Assembly: GCA_964491395.1 (NCBI GenBank)
Contig: CAZBGI010000030.1
Coordinates: 1 to 40,592, forward strand
DNA length: 40,592 bases
Direction of reading: 5' to 3'
Origin: SKVR01 sp964491395
Lineage (GTDB): Bacteria; Bacteroidota; Bacteroidia; Bacteroidales; UBA7960
Shown: positions 8,608 to 16,041 of the stretch, piece by piece
How the letters are laid out: the number at the start of each line of letters is the position of its first letter
How positions within the stretch are numbered: the first letter of the stretch is position 1
The notes under the pieces: generated by a model
What the model was told of the DNA's origin: nothing
The model's database searches: none
Seen by the model: only the letters and a program-made list of their open reading frames with translations
Program-made: the position numbers and the translations under genes

Positions 8608-10579
8608 ACTGTAAAAAGGTGTCGTTGGTCAATTCCAGTCTCAAAATATACAAACCGGGTTGTATTCCCCGGGTATGGATTGCATTGCCTGGCTCCTCTA
8701 CCGACAAGATCTGCTGACCCGTAAGGGTGAAAAGTACTGCCCTGGAAATTTCCTCCCTGTTTCCTACTGAAAAGAAATCACCGAAGGGATTGGGAAAGGG
8801 TGTGTACGATTCGCTTTCAAAGGTTGACAGGGACGTGTTAAAACTAAAAACTGCGGTGGCTGTAATATCCTCAGTTAGCAGCAAGCTGGTCTGTGCTTCC
8901 GTAACCTCCGTGTCATTGATAATCCATTTTTCAAAGGTCCAGTCCTGATGGGGGTTGGCCTGAATTTGAACTTCTGTATTTACATCATACGTATAGGTTC
9001 CGGGTTCCGGATCAATGGTTCCATTGCCTTCCATCTGCATGACAAGCTGGTATTGGGGGGCATCCTGGTAGGGCGTCCAGCTCACATTGTCAATAGCGAT
9101 GCGGCTCAATCCGTTGGATACCAACTGTATGGTAAATTCCTCTGAAATGGAAAGCCCCTCAAAAACTGCCTCCCCTTCCGTTTCATCCACTTCTACAGGA
9201 TTACCTACGGGCTGATCGTTGATGTAAAGCGTCAGGGTACCTCCTGACCCTGAAAATTTCTGCTGATGTGCAAAAGAAAGGGTGGAAATTCCTCCCTGCA
9301 GGGTTTCCGATACCAGGTAGGCTTCGCTGTCATCTTTCAGGCAAATGGCACGTCCGTCCATTTCCTGGTCGGTGCGTGCATGGGTGGCCGTCCAGAAAAT
9401 ATCATGATCGCCGGTCCAGCTTCTGTCGGTATAGGCACTGTTGGCATCGGGCATCAGTGTAAAGGTTTCTGTGTAAGTGTTGTTCTGGCCTTCTTCCGAA
9501 ACAAGTATGCTGAAAGCCTGCCCGGCAGTCAAATCCTGAGCCAGTGCCCTGATTTCAACCTCGGATGTACCCACATGAGTATCTGACGGGGTACCCTGTA
9601 AAAGGGCATTGCCATTGCCTTGATCAGTCAATTCTAACCACTCAGGAAGTGTGATCGCTTCAAATGTTATCTCCGACTGGGGCATTCCTTCAGCTTCGGC
9701 TGTGATGGAGTAGCTGTAGTATTGACTTACGGTGGCTGTGGTGTCAGGGATGGAGGTGATTTCCAGATGGATTTCTGTTTCGCCCCAAACCAGATTGACA
9801 AATTCAGGGTGGTCGATAAAAGGATTCCGATTTTGCTGCCATTGGTAAATGGCATTGTTACGGGCAATTTCTTTGGCACTTACCGGATCCTGCTCATGCC
9901 ACTCCATCAAAAGGTTGAGCGCCCATTCGGTAAATACAGGATAGGCTGTTTCATCAAGCATGGGTGAATTCCACCCGGCAATGTTGTTTTCGTAGCGGGT
10001 GGCCATGTAAAAATATGCCCGGGCAAAATCTCCTTTATATTCATCAATGGGCTCAAACACGGTACCTGTATAGCCCGGATAATCCGATGTGCCGACCTTG
10101 GAGCCATTGAGTGATGTCCAACTTGCGTTGCCCACTTCTCCAAAAGGATAGTTTCCTCTTCTGTTGTTTACATATCCGTCGGTTGGGACAATGTGAAACA
10201 TGTCGGTATACATGGGGCTGGCATCATTGAACCAGCTTTTGGGAACAGAATGCTCCCGGTTGTAACAGTCGCCCTCTCCTCCGTAGTTCCCACATTGGTC
10301 GGTTATAAAAGTATATTCATAGGGCGGAGTACCTCCGGGAACATCGGAATACATATCCCATACCTTTTCATTGCTCTTTTTGTCAGTATCTTCAAAAGCT
10401 GACCATAATGCGCTGTAGCTAAGTATGGTATGATTGTCGGTGATGTGATAAAGTGCGGTCTTTAGTTCGGATCCGGTTTTTCCCTGGGCCGAATCATAAT
10501 AACCATCAGGAATCTGGCCGCTTGCAAGTACTGAAAAAAGAATGAATGCGTGGAGGGCTGTAAAATGTTTTTGAAGCAT
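8588..10579 (-). CDS. Secreted endonuclease I with T9SS C-terminal sorting domain
   Basis: This 663-residue protein is exported. I start at the ATG giving MLQKHFTALHAFILFSVLAS, a good signal peptide; an open extension of 46 codons upstream is less likely. The endonuclease I family domain covers about residues 20-300, with the signature NREHSVPKSWF near residue 107 and MFHIVPTDGYVNNRRGNYPF after it. These hold the metal and catalytic residues of EndA-type nucleases that cut DNA/RNA without sequence preference. An Ig-like domain (about 310-400), a lectin-like jelly-roll segment (about 405-505), a divergent InlB-type repeat (about 510-580) and a T9SS type A sorting domain (last 75 residues, FPNPFGDFF to FKVIKE) follow. 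It should be released or surface-attached, probably for nucleic acid scavenging. A TACTTTTG box lies 51 bases upstream. Confidence 0.9.
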   Translation of the reverse strand: MLQKHFTALHAFILFSVLASGQIPDGYYDSAQGKTGSELKTALYHITDNHTILSYSALWSAFEDTDKKSNEKVWDMYSDVPGGTPPYEYTFITDQCGNYGGEGDCYNREHSVPKSWFNDASPMYTDMFHIVPTDGYVNNRRGNYPFGEVGNASWTSLNGSKVGTSDYPGYTGTVFEPIDEYKGDFARAYFYMATRYENNIAGWNSPMLDETAYPVFTEWALNLLMEWHEQDPVSAKEIARNNAIYQWQQNRNPFIDHPEFVNLVWGETEIHLEITSIPDTTATVSQYYSYSITAEAEGMPQSEITFEAITLPEWLELTDQGNGNALLQGTPSDTHVGTSEVEIRALAQDLTAGQAFSILVSEEGQNNTYTETFTLMPDANSAYTDRSWTGDHDIFWTATHARTDQEMDGRAICLKDDSEAYLVSETLQGGISTLSFAHQQKFSGSGGTLTLYINDQPVGNPVEVDETEGEAVFEGLSISEEFTIQLVSNGLSRIAIDNVSWTPYQDAPQYQLVMQMEGNGTIDPEPGTYTYDVNTEVQIQANPHQDWTFEKWIINDTEVTEAQTSLLLTEDITATAVFSFNTSLSTFESESYTPFPNPFGDFFSVGNREEISRAVLFTLTGQQILSVEEPGNAIHTRGIQPGLYILRLELTNDTFLQFKVIKE

Positions 10580-10629
10580 AACAATGAAAATAAAAAGTCG
10601 GTATACGATTGTCGTGATAAATGCAAAAG

Positions 10630-10637
10630 CAAAAGTA
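10630..10637 (-). promoter_or_regulatory. Candidate -7 box (TACTTTTG) for the endonuclease gene
   Basis: The minus strand reads TACTTTTG, fitting TAnnTTTG, 51 bases upstream of the chosen nuclease start. Its position also argues against the longer upstream start at 10717, which would lie before this box. Confidence 0.35.
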
Positions 10638-10806
10638 GCATTTAACGGGATAACAGCCTTAATTTTTATTGGCATAATGAAAAAACCTTCAGCGCGGCAG
10701 AGCCAACTGCTGTTCAAATGGTTCCTCTGTTCAACATTATTAAAGCGGCGGATGGAACCTCCTTTTTAATCATCCATGTGTATGTTATTCTCGGTTTGTG
10801 TTTCAT

Positions 10807-10823
10807 CACTAATGTAAAAAAAT
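10807..10823. repeat. 17-bp direct repeat, copy 1
   Basis: CACTAATGTAAAAAAAT occurs here and again, identical, at 11053-11069. The copies enclose 229 bases that contain the hairpin and inverted repeats described separately. Confidence 0.8.
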
Positions 10824-10826
10824 CAT

Positions 10827-10876
10827 TGTTGTCCGGTTAAAATGTTCCGTTCCTGTGGAACTCATTTCGGACAACA
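10827..10876. repeat. Inverted repeat / nested hairpin
   Basis: TGTTGTCCG at 10827-10835 pairs perfectly with CGGACAACA at 10868-10876. Nested inside it, GTTCC at 10849-10853 pairs with GGAAC at 10857-10861 around a 3-base loop. There is no T-tract on either side, and neither flanking gene ends here, so it is not a simple terminator. Confidence 0.7.
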
Positions 10877-10886
10877 TCTCTGCATG

Positions 10887-10966
10887 CTATAAACATTTCA
10901 TCCCTATGTAATTAGTCCTCCTGGCAACATCGTTTTTAGACTCCGTTAGGAGTGAAATATTCATAG
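10887..10966. repeat. Imperfect inverted repeat pair resembling an interspersed element
   Basis: The left arm at 10887-10908 and the right arm at 10945-10966 match in inverted orientation at 16 of 22 positions (by eye). The right arm, with the small hairpin ACTCC-GTTA-GGAGT at 10940-10953, resembles sequences I associate with dispersed noncoding repeats in Bacteroidota genomes. That association is from memory and not checked. Confidence 0.5.
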
Positions 10967-11052
10967 GCATATAGTGTACTCCTCTGTCCATAATCCCCCA
11001 GAGATGGCACAAACAACAGGCATTTCAGGGAACAACCAATGATTTTACCGGG

Positions 11053-11069
11053 CACTAATGTAAAAAAAT
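11053..11069. repeat. 17-bp direct repeat, copy 2
   Basis: This is the second identical copy of CACTAATGTAAAAAAAT. It sits directly before the TAATTTTG box at 11071-11078, so it could be a regulatory site at the promoter of the MgtC-like gene. Confidence 0.8.
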
Positions 11070-11070
11070 G

Positions 11071-11078
11071 TAATTTTG
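11071..11078 (+). promoter_or_regulatory. Candidate -7 box (TAATTTTG) for the MgtC-like gene
   Basis: TAATTTTG fits TAnnTTTG and lies about 50 bases before the start codon, a sensible leader length. The -33 region overlaps the second 17-bp direct repeat and has no TTTG. Confidence 0.35.
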
Positions 11079-11126
11079 AAATGTTTATCGGAATGAAAAC
11101 CCTTAAAAAACTCACGAACCCGATAT

Positions 11127-12389
11127 ATGGAAGGTGAAATGAAAATATTACTGGATCTTGTAACTGCGTTGGGCATTGGTTTGCTTATAGGTCTTGAGCG
11201 GGGTTGGAAAGGTCGTGCTAAAGAAGAAGGTGACCGGGTAGCCGGTATTCGTACTTTTGCCCTTACCGGGCTACTGGGAGGGGTTATGGGATTGCTGTCG
11301 GAATCCATGGGAGAGTGGCTGTTGCCGGCCGCTTTTTTGTCTTTTACCATTATGGTGGCTGTTAGTTACTTCGTGGGGGTCAGAAGCAGTGATGATGTTG
11401 GGTTTACAACTTCAGTGGCTTTGCTTATTACCTTCAGCCTGGGAGTATGGGCTTCTTTCGGAAATCATGTTTCGGTTTTTGCGGTGGCGGTTATGGTTGT
11501 GACGCTCCTGGGATACAAACCGGAAATCCACAGACTGGTACACAATATTGAAGAAAGGGAGATTTATGCCGGAATCAAGCTGCTTGTAATTTCTGTTATT
11601 TTGCTTCCTCTTCTGCCCGATCAGGGATATGGACCTTTTGAAGCTTTAAACCCTTATTGGCTTTGGTGGATGGTGGTTCTCATCACAGGCCTTTCATTTA
11701 TAGGGTATCTTACCATATCTTATCTGGGTGACAAAATTGGAGTTTTGCTTACTGCTTTAACCGGAGGACTTGCCTCTTCCACCGCTGTGACACTGAGTCT
11801 GGCCAACATGGCAAAGCGGACAAGGGTTTCCGGCATGTTCATGGCCGGTGTTTTAATTGCATCTTCTATTATGTTTTTCCGGGTAGGGCTGGAAGTCTCG
11901 GTGGTTAATACCCGGCTGCTGCAGATGCTTTGGCCCTCATTGCTCGCAATGTTGGTGGTTAATTTAGCCGGGATGTTGTGGTTCTGGTTGTTGAATGCTC
12001 AAAAAAGTAAGAAAGAGACTCCTTCCATTAATATTGAAAGTCCTTTTCAAATGAAAACTGCCCTGAAATTTGCCCTCCTGCTGGGAATCATCCTGGTATT
12101 GTCTGAAGCCATGAAAGATTGGTTAGGTGATGAGGGCATTTATATATTATCCGTTATCTCAGGGCTGATGGATGTAGATGCCATAACCCTTTCACTTTCC
12201 AAAATGGCAAAGGATGAATTATCCGAAGATGTGGCAGTAAGAGGCATTATTATTGCCACAGCTACCAACAATATCATCAAAGGTTTTATTTTTTCTTTTA
12301 TTACCCGTTTTAAACCATCAGCCCGATTGATTCTGGTTTTGGCAGTCAGCGGGGCAGCCGGCTTGCTGGTCAACTTTGTCTTAGCCTGA
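11127..12389 (+). CDS. MgtC/SapB-DUF4010 family membrane protein
   Basis: This 420-residue integral membrane protein has an MgtC/SapB-type N-terminal domain (about residues 1-150), recognisable from LVTALGIGLLIGLERGWKGR and the following GIRTFALTGLLGGVMG. A DUF4010-type hydrophobic C-terminal half (about 180-420) follows, with the VDAITLSLSKMA and ATATNNIIKGF segments. About a dozen membrane helices are expected. MgtC proteins are linked to magnesium stress and regulation of other membrane proteins; the long DUF4010 fusion form has no settled function. A second in-frame ATG at 11139 with AAGG four bases ahead of it is a possible alternative start. The gene is monocistronic, with a hairpin and T-run following it. 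Confidence 0.88.
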   Translation: MEGEMKILLDLVTALGIGLLIGLERGWKGRAKEEGDRVAGIRTFALTGLLGGVMGLLSESMGEWLLPAAFLSFTIMVAVSYFVGVRSSDDVGFTTSVALLITFSLGVWASFGNHVSVFAVAVMVVTLLGYKPEIHRLVHNIEEREIYAGIKLLVISVILLPLLPDQGYGPFEALNPYWLWWMVVLITGLSFIGYLTISYLGDKIGVLLTALTGGLASSTAVTLSLANMAKRTRVSGMFMAGVLIASSIMFFRVGLEVSVVNTRLLQMLWPSLLAMLVVNLAGMLWFWLLNAQKSKKETPSINIESPFQMKTALKFALLLGIILVLSEAMKDWLGDEGIYILSVISGLMDVDAITLSLSKMAKDELSEDVAVRGIIIATATNNIIKGFIFSFITRFKPSARLILVLAVSGAAGLLVNFVLA

Positions 12390-12396
12390 TAATATC

Positions 12397-12422
12397 GGGT
12401 TATCTGATATCCCTTTTTTTTT
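12397..12422 (+). terminator. Probable intrinsic terminator after the MgtC-like gene
   Basis: A short hairpin (GGG.TA at 12397-12402 with TA.CCC at 12408-12413, one mismatch) is followed at once by nine T residues at 12414-12422, starting 8 bases after the stop codon. The stem is weak but the T-run is clear. Confidence 0.5.
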
Positions 12423-12642
12423 CTTCTTTGGATTCGATGTGTTCAGATTCACCTCATGTGTGAGTGAATTTTTCATTCTTGTTTTTCTGTAGTATAATCC
12501 AACCCCGATTTTTCCTGCAAAAAAATTCCTTGCTGTTTTTCAAAATGGAAAGGATGATGCAACCAAACAATAGACCTCTGATTAAAAGATGTCTCTACTT
12601 CTATACCACAAACATTTGTTAAACCTTAAAATTCAAAAAAAA

Positions 12643-13254
12643 ATGAAAAGAATCAGTCTGGTAGTGCTGGCAAGCCTGCTCTTATTTAACTTGCAGGCGC
12701 AGCGACCCACAGGAAGACCCTCAGGGAGGCAGGCAGTGCAAACGCAGATTTCCCTCGAAGGAACCACTTTCCATCTCAGAAATGTGATGGCCAATAAGTA
12801 TATCGATCTCCCCGGAAAGGATACCGACAGCCGCTCCAGAGATAACGGAGCCAATGTTCAGTTATGGGACCTTGATAGCGGTAATGACCGCAAAATGGAA
12901 TTTGTTCCTGCCGGAAACGGCTACCATCACATTCGCTTTCACCATGCCAATGTGCAGCTGGATGTGCATGGTTGTTTTAGTGGTACCTGGTTTTGCGGAA
13001 CTTATAAAGATGAAAAGGGAGCCAATGTACAAATCTGGAAATCCGGCGATTCAGAACCTCAGCAATGGAAACTGGAACAAGTGAATCCGGGACAGTTCAG
13101 GATTAAAAACCGTTACTCGGGCAAATATCTGGATGCCCGTAAATCAGACATCCATAAAAATGGATGCAATGTGTTGCAATGGGATTGGAATGGGGGAGAA
13201 AATCAGTTATGGGAGCTCGTGTGCGTGAAAACCGGCACACGTTATCAGGAGTAG
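12643..13254 (+). CDS. Secreted ricin-type beta-trefoil lectin
   Basis: This 203-residue protein has a signal peptide (MKRISLVVLASLLLFNLQAQ), a short Arg/Gly/Pro-rich linker, and one complete ricin-type beta-trefoil of about 150 residues. The three lobes are marked by QLWDL, QIWKS/QQWKL and QWDW/QLWEL, i.e. degenerate QxW repeats, and by NKYIDLPGK and SGKYLDARKS sugar-site-like turns. It should bind a glycan outside the cell; it has no catalytic domain. The start at 12643 is chosen because an upstream in-frame ATG would put 18 non-signal residues before the signal peptide. The sequence is clearly related to the last two lectin segments of the MACPF protein at 16042. It is first of four co-oriented genes for exported proteins. 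Confidence 0.88.
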   Translation: MKRISLVVLASLLLFNLQAQRPTGRPSGRQAVQTQISLEGTTFHLRNVMANKYIDLPGKDTDSRSRDNGANVQLWDLDSGNDRKMEFVPAGNGYHHIRFHHANVQLDVHGCFSGTWFCGTYKDEKGANVQIWKSGDSEPQQWKLEQVNPGQFRIKNRYSGKYLDARKSDIHKNGCNVLQWDWNGGENQLWELVCVKTGTRYQE

Positions 13255-13327
13255 TCTTATTTGCTGAAAATCTGACAACTACAAGCAAATTATTATTTGT
13301 TAAACCTGATTAAATCCTTTTGCCATA

Positions 13328-14146
13328 ATGGATGCCATAAAATGTATACTAAGGAATGCTTTTATGCTGGCCGTTTTTTTTACCGGCGGATGCAGCATGG
13401 GAATTACCCCTGAGAAAGCAATGATTGAAAAGATGCTGGCAGGCGAAGATGTGATTGTGAATAATCAATCTTTTGATGTAGATATTGACCTGACTCAAGA
13501 GCTTGTATTCCACCTTTCAACACCAGGTGTGATGAAAGCTGTAGTGGAAAGCAACCTCATTTTCGAAGAAATTAACTTTAATAAGTTTATTACTTTTTCT
13601 GATAAGGACAGCCTCCTCTACAGAGTAGAATTCAGGGGTGATGTGGTGTTTAACCAATGTGTATTCAGAGAGCACGTTGATTTTTCCCATGCTACTTTCG
13701 ACAGGGCCTTTTCCCTGGTAAACTCTTCTTTTATGGAAGATTTTGTGATGCATAATACCCTGTTGAAAGAGAGGAATGTTTCCTTGAATCATGTGAGATT
13801 TTACAAAAATGCCTCTTTTGTCAATACTATTTTCAGCCATAACGTACAGTTTTTCGGGGCTGAGTTTCTGGGAAATGCCCTTTTTCAGGGCACATCCTTT
13901 AATGGACAGACACTATGGGGTAATGCCCGTTTTGAGGGGTATACTGAATTTGGCAACACCTATTTCGGGCAAAAGGTCAATTTTAGTGAAGCACAATTTC
14001 TGCAAAGAACCAACTTTGCGGGAATGACCTGTATGCTGGAAGCCAATTTTTCCAGAGTACAATTTATTGAGCCAGCCGATTTTACAAGAACAGATTTCCG
14101 GGGAGAGTCTATGTTTGAGAATGCCATTTCCCCTAAAACGGAATGA
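13328..14146 (+). CDS. Pentapeptide-repeat-like lipoprotein
   Basis: This 272-residue protein has an N-terminal hydrophobic segment ending in FFTGGC (C22), a slightly unusual lipobox with Thr at -3, so probable lipidation and outer-membrane attachment. From about residue 75 to the end it shows five-residue periodicity with Phe at the inward position (for example VEFRGDVVFNQCVF, ANFSRVQFIEPADFTRTDF), the mark of a right-handed quadrilateral beta-helix of pentapeptide repeats. Cytoplasmic members can mimic DNA and protect gyrase, but an exported copy cannot do that. The role here is unknown; a binding, spacer or protective surface function is possible. It starts 73 bases after the lectin gene, and its stop overlaps an ATGA at 14143 in the frame of the next gene, suggesting translational coupling. 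Confidence 0.8.
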   Translation: MDAIKCILRNAFMLAVFFTGGCSMGITPEKAMIEKMLAGEDVIVNNQSFDVDIDLTQELVFHLSTPGVMKAVVESNLIFEEINFNKFITFSDKDSLLYRVEFRGDVVFNQCVFREHVDFSHATFDRAFSLVNSSFMEDFVMHNTLLKERNVSLNHVRFYKNASFVNTIFSHNVQFFGAEFLGNALFQGTSFNGQTLWGNARFEGYTEFGNTYFGQKVNFSEAQFLQRTNFAGMTCMLEANFSRVQFIEPADFTRTDFRGESMFENAISPKTE

Positions 14147-14175
14147 TTGAATTTGTTATTTTTAAAAGCATAAGT

Positions 14176-15909
14176 ATGGATAGACATTACTTAAAATTTT
14201 TCACCATTTCAATATTCCTGATGGTGCCCATCCTTTTTTCATCTTGTGAAACGGAGGAGATTACACCGGATGAGGATAACAATCCTTCATCCGGAGAGTA
14301 TTCCACAGGAGTTGACTACAACCAGGAGCAGGAGGGATCGCCTTATATACCCAGGGATTTATCCCTGGTAACTTTAAGCGACGCTACAACCGTATTGGGT
14401 AGTGCTGTATCCCTGGAACCATGGGTGCCCCCGGTTCGCAGCCAGGGTTCCTACGGCACCTGCACCGCCTGGGCATGTGGTTATTATGCCCGTTCTATTA
14501 TGTATGCCCGTGAGCATGATCTCTCAAAAGCAGATCTTGATGATGACCATAATGTCTTCAGTCCGCTGGATTTATTTCTTTCTATTGATAGCCGTGGCGA
14601 TAGCTGCAATGGCTCGTGGTCCGGAGCAGCTTTTGAGGTCATGCAAAACAGGGGCATTGCCACCCTTGCAGCAGCTCCTTACGAAAATCTGGGAATCTGC
14701 AACGGAAGTCCTCAGAATGCATGGACTCAGGAAGCTGCTGCCTACACCATTGACAAATACCGGAAAATTGATCATACACATATTGAAGGGGTGAAATCGT
14801 ATCTTCAACTGGGGCGTCCTGTACAGGCGAGTTGTTTGCTGGGATTGGATTTTTTCAGCATTTCTGACGATAGGGTCCTTTATAGTGATGACTACAGCGC
14901 ACCTTCCGGCACTCATGAGCGCCATGCCATGGTGGTGGTAGGATACGATGATGACAAAGGAGCCAACGGAGCTTTCAGAATCGTAAATTCCTGGGGAGAG
15001 AATTGGGGAGATCAGGGATATGTCTGGGTGGATTATAATTTTTTTGCCGAAAAATTTTGTTACAGCGCTTACGTCATTGATGGTGATAAAGGTGGACTGG
15101 CAGAAGGTTTGGTGGATGAGTCCGTTATTAATCCCAATTATCGTGTACCCGGCAAAGACCTGCTGACAGTGAGACTGACAGATGAATATGACGATTATCC
15201 CGGAAATCCGCCGCAGGCCAGAGCACTCACTTACAATGTATTCAACAGAGGAGAGCAAACCATTCCCTCTTCTGATAATTGGAATATCGTGTATTACTAT
15301 TATAATGCCTACAACCCGGAAGAGGATTATGGTATTATTATTTACGACTCCTTTACCAATGAAGTGGGCTCACCGGGAGAATCCGGAGATTTTGAAGATC
15401 TATCGGGAAATACGCCGCAGGCTTTCGGGCATTTCAACTGGTGGAACAATGTTGATATTCCCTCGGGATACTCTGCGGCAAAAGCGGTATACGGACAGGA
15501 AAACGGCTATGATTACGACTTTTTGTTTTATTATCACGTTCCCGATATTACCGGTGAATACTATTTTGTTTTGTATGCCGATGGGTTCAACACCATAGAG
15601 GAGCAGTATGAGCAAAACAACTTCATGTTTTTTACCGGGCCTGACAAAGAACCTCTTTCCATCGTTAATGGGGTCATCCAGGAGCAGGGGGTTAAATCAT
15701 CGCTGGTCAACAGTGCATTTCCCGTTGAATTGAAAGCCGGCAAGCCCAATGCTTATGATATTGATGAAATTGCAGGGTTGATCCATCATCAAAAAGAAAA
15801 TGGGAAGTTGGATGAAAAAGCTGCTGCTTATGAGAACAAACCCAAATTCTCCTCAACCGGGCGGGGGTACGTGGGCAAGCAAATTATTGAGGCACGTCTG
15901 CCCCGGTAA
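14176..15909 (+). CDS. Papain-like (C1) cysteine protease, surface lipoprotein
   Basis: This is a 577-residue exported protease. From the chosen start it has a 23-residue lipoprotein signal ending FSSC (C24), followed by acidic residues (ETEEITPDEDN), which resembles the export signal that sends Bacteroidota lipoproteins to the cell surface. The frame is open to an ATG at 14143 that overlaps the previous stop; that start adds 11 residues and cannot be excluded. The papain-fold domain covers about residues 70-310: oxyanion Gln Q90 and catalytic Cys C96 in QGSYGTCTAWA, His H250 in RHAMVVVGYDD, and Asn N271 in VNSWGENWGDQGYVWV. All catalytic residues are present and there is no obvious propeptide. 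The 260-residue C-terminal part is Tyr/Asn-rich with a CARDB-like beta character and is otherwise unassigned. Confidence 0.9.
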   Translation: MDRHYLKFFTISIFLMVPILFSSCETEEITPDEDNNPSSGEYSTGVDYNQEQEGSPYIPRDLSLVTLSDATTVLGSAVSLEPWVPPVRSQGSYGTCTAWACGYYARSIMYAREHDLSKADLDDDHNVFSPLDLFLSIDSRGDSCNGSWSGAAFEVMQNRGIATLAAAPYENLGICNGSPQNAWTQEAAAYTIDKYRKIDHTHIEGVKSYLQLGRPVQASCLLGLDFFSISDDRVLYSDDYSAPSGTHERHAMVVVGYDDDKGANGAFRIVNSWGENWGDQGYVWVDYNFFAEKFCYSAYVIDGDKGGLAEGLVDESVINPNYRVPGKDLLTVRLTDEYDDYPGNPPQARALTYNVFNRGEQTIPSSDNWNIVYYYYNAYNPEEDYGIIIYDSFTNEVGSPGESGDFEDLSGNTPQAFGHFNWWNNVDIPSGYSAAKAVYGQENGYDYDFLFYYHVPDITGEYYFVLYADGFNTIEEQYEQNNFMFFTGPDKEPLSIVNGVIQEQGVKSSLVNSAFPVELKAGKPNAYDIDEIAGLIHHQKENGKLDEKAAAYENKPKFSSTGRGYVGKQIIEARLPR

Positions 15910-16041
15910 CCTAAATTTTTAAGTGTATTTATTGGCGAGAGAACAGTAAAAAAAGACCGGAGCAAAAGTCATTGCAGCTCTTGCCAATTTTAGAGTATAA
16001 CAGACATAAAACCGAAATGAACCTTTAAAAAAAGATTAATT

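Larger units (their letters stand above)
10580..11126. other. Divergent intergenic region rich in repeats
   Basis: This 547-base region separates the divergent nuclease and MgtC-like genes and carries a promoter-like box for each. Between them lie a 17-bp direct repeat (10807-10823 and 11053-11069), a strong hairpin (10827-10876) and a pair of imperfect inverted repeats (10887-10908 and 10945-10966). No coding sequence is supported. Confidence 0.7.
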
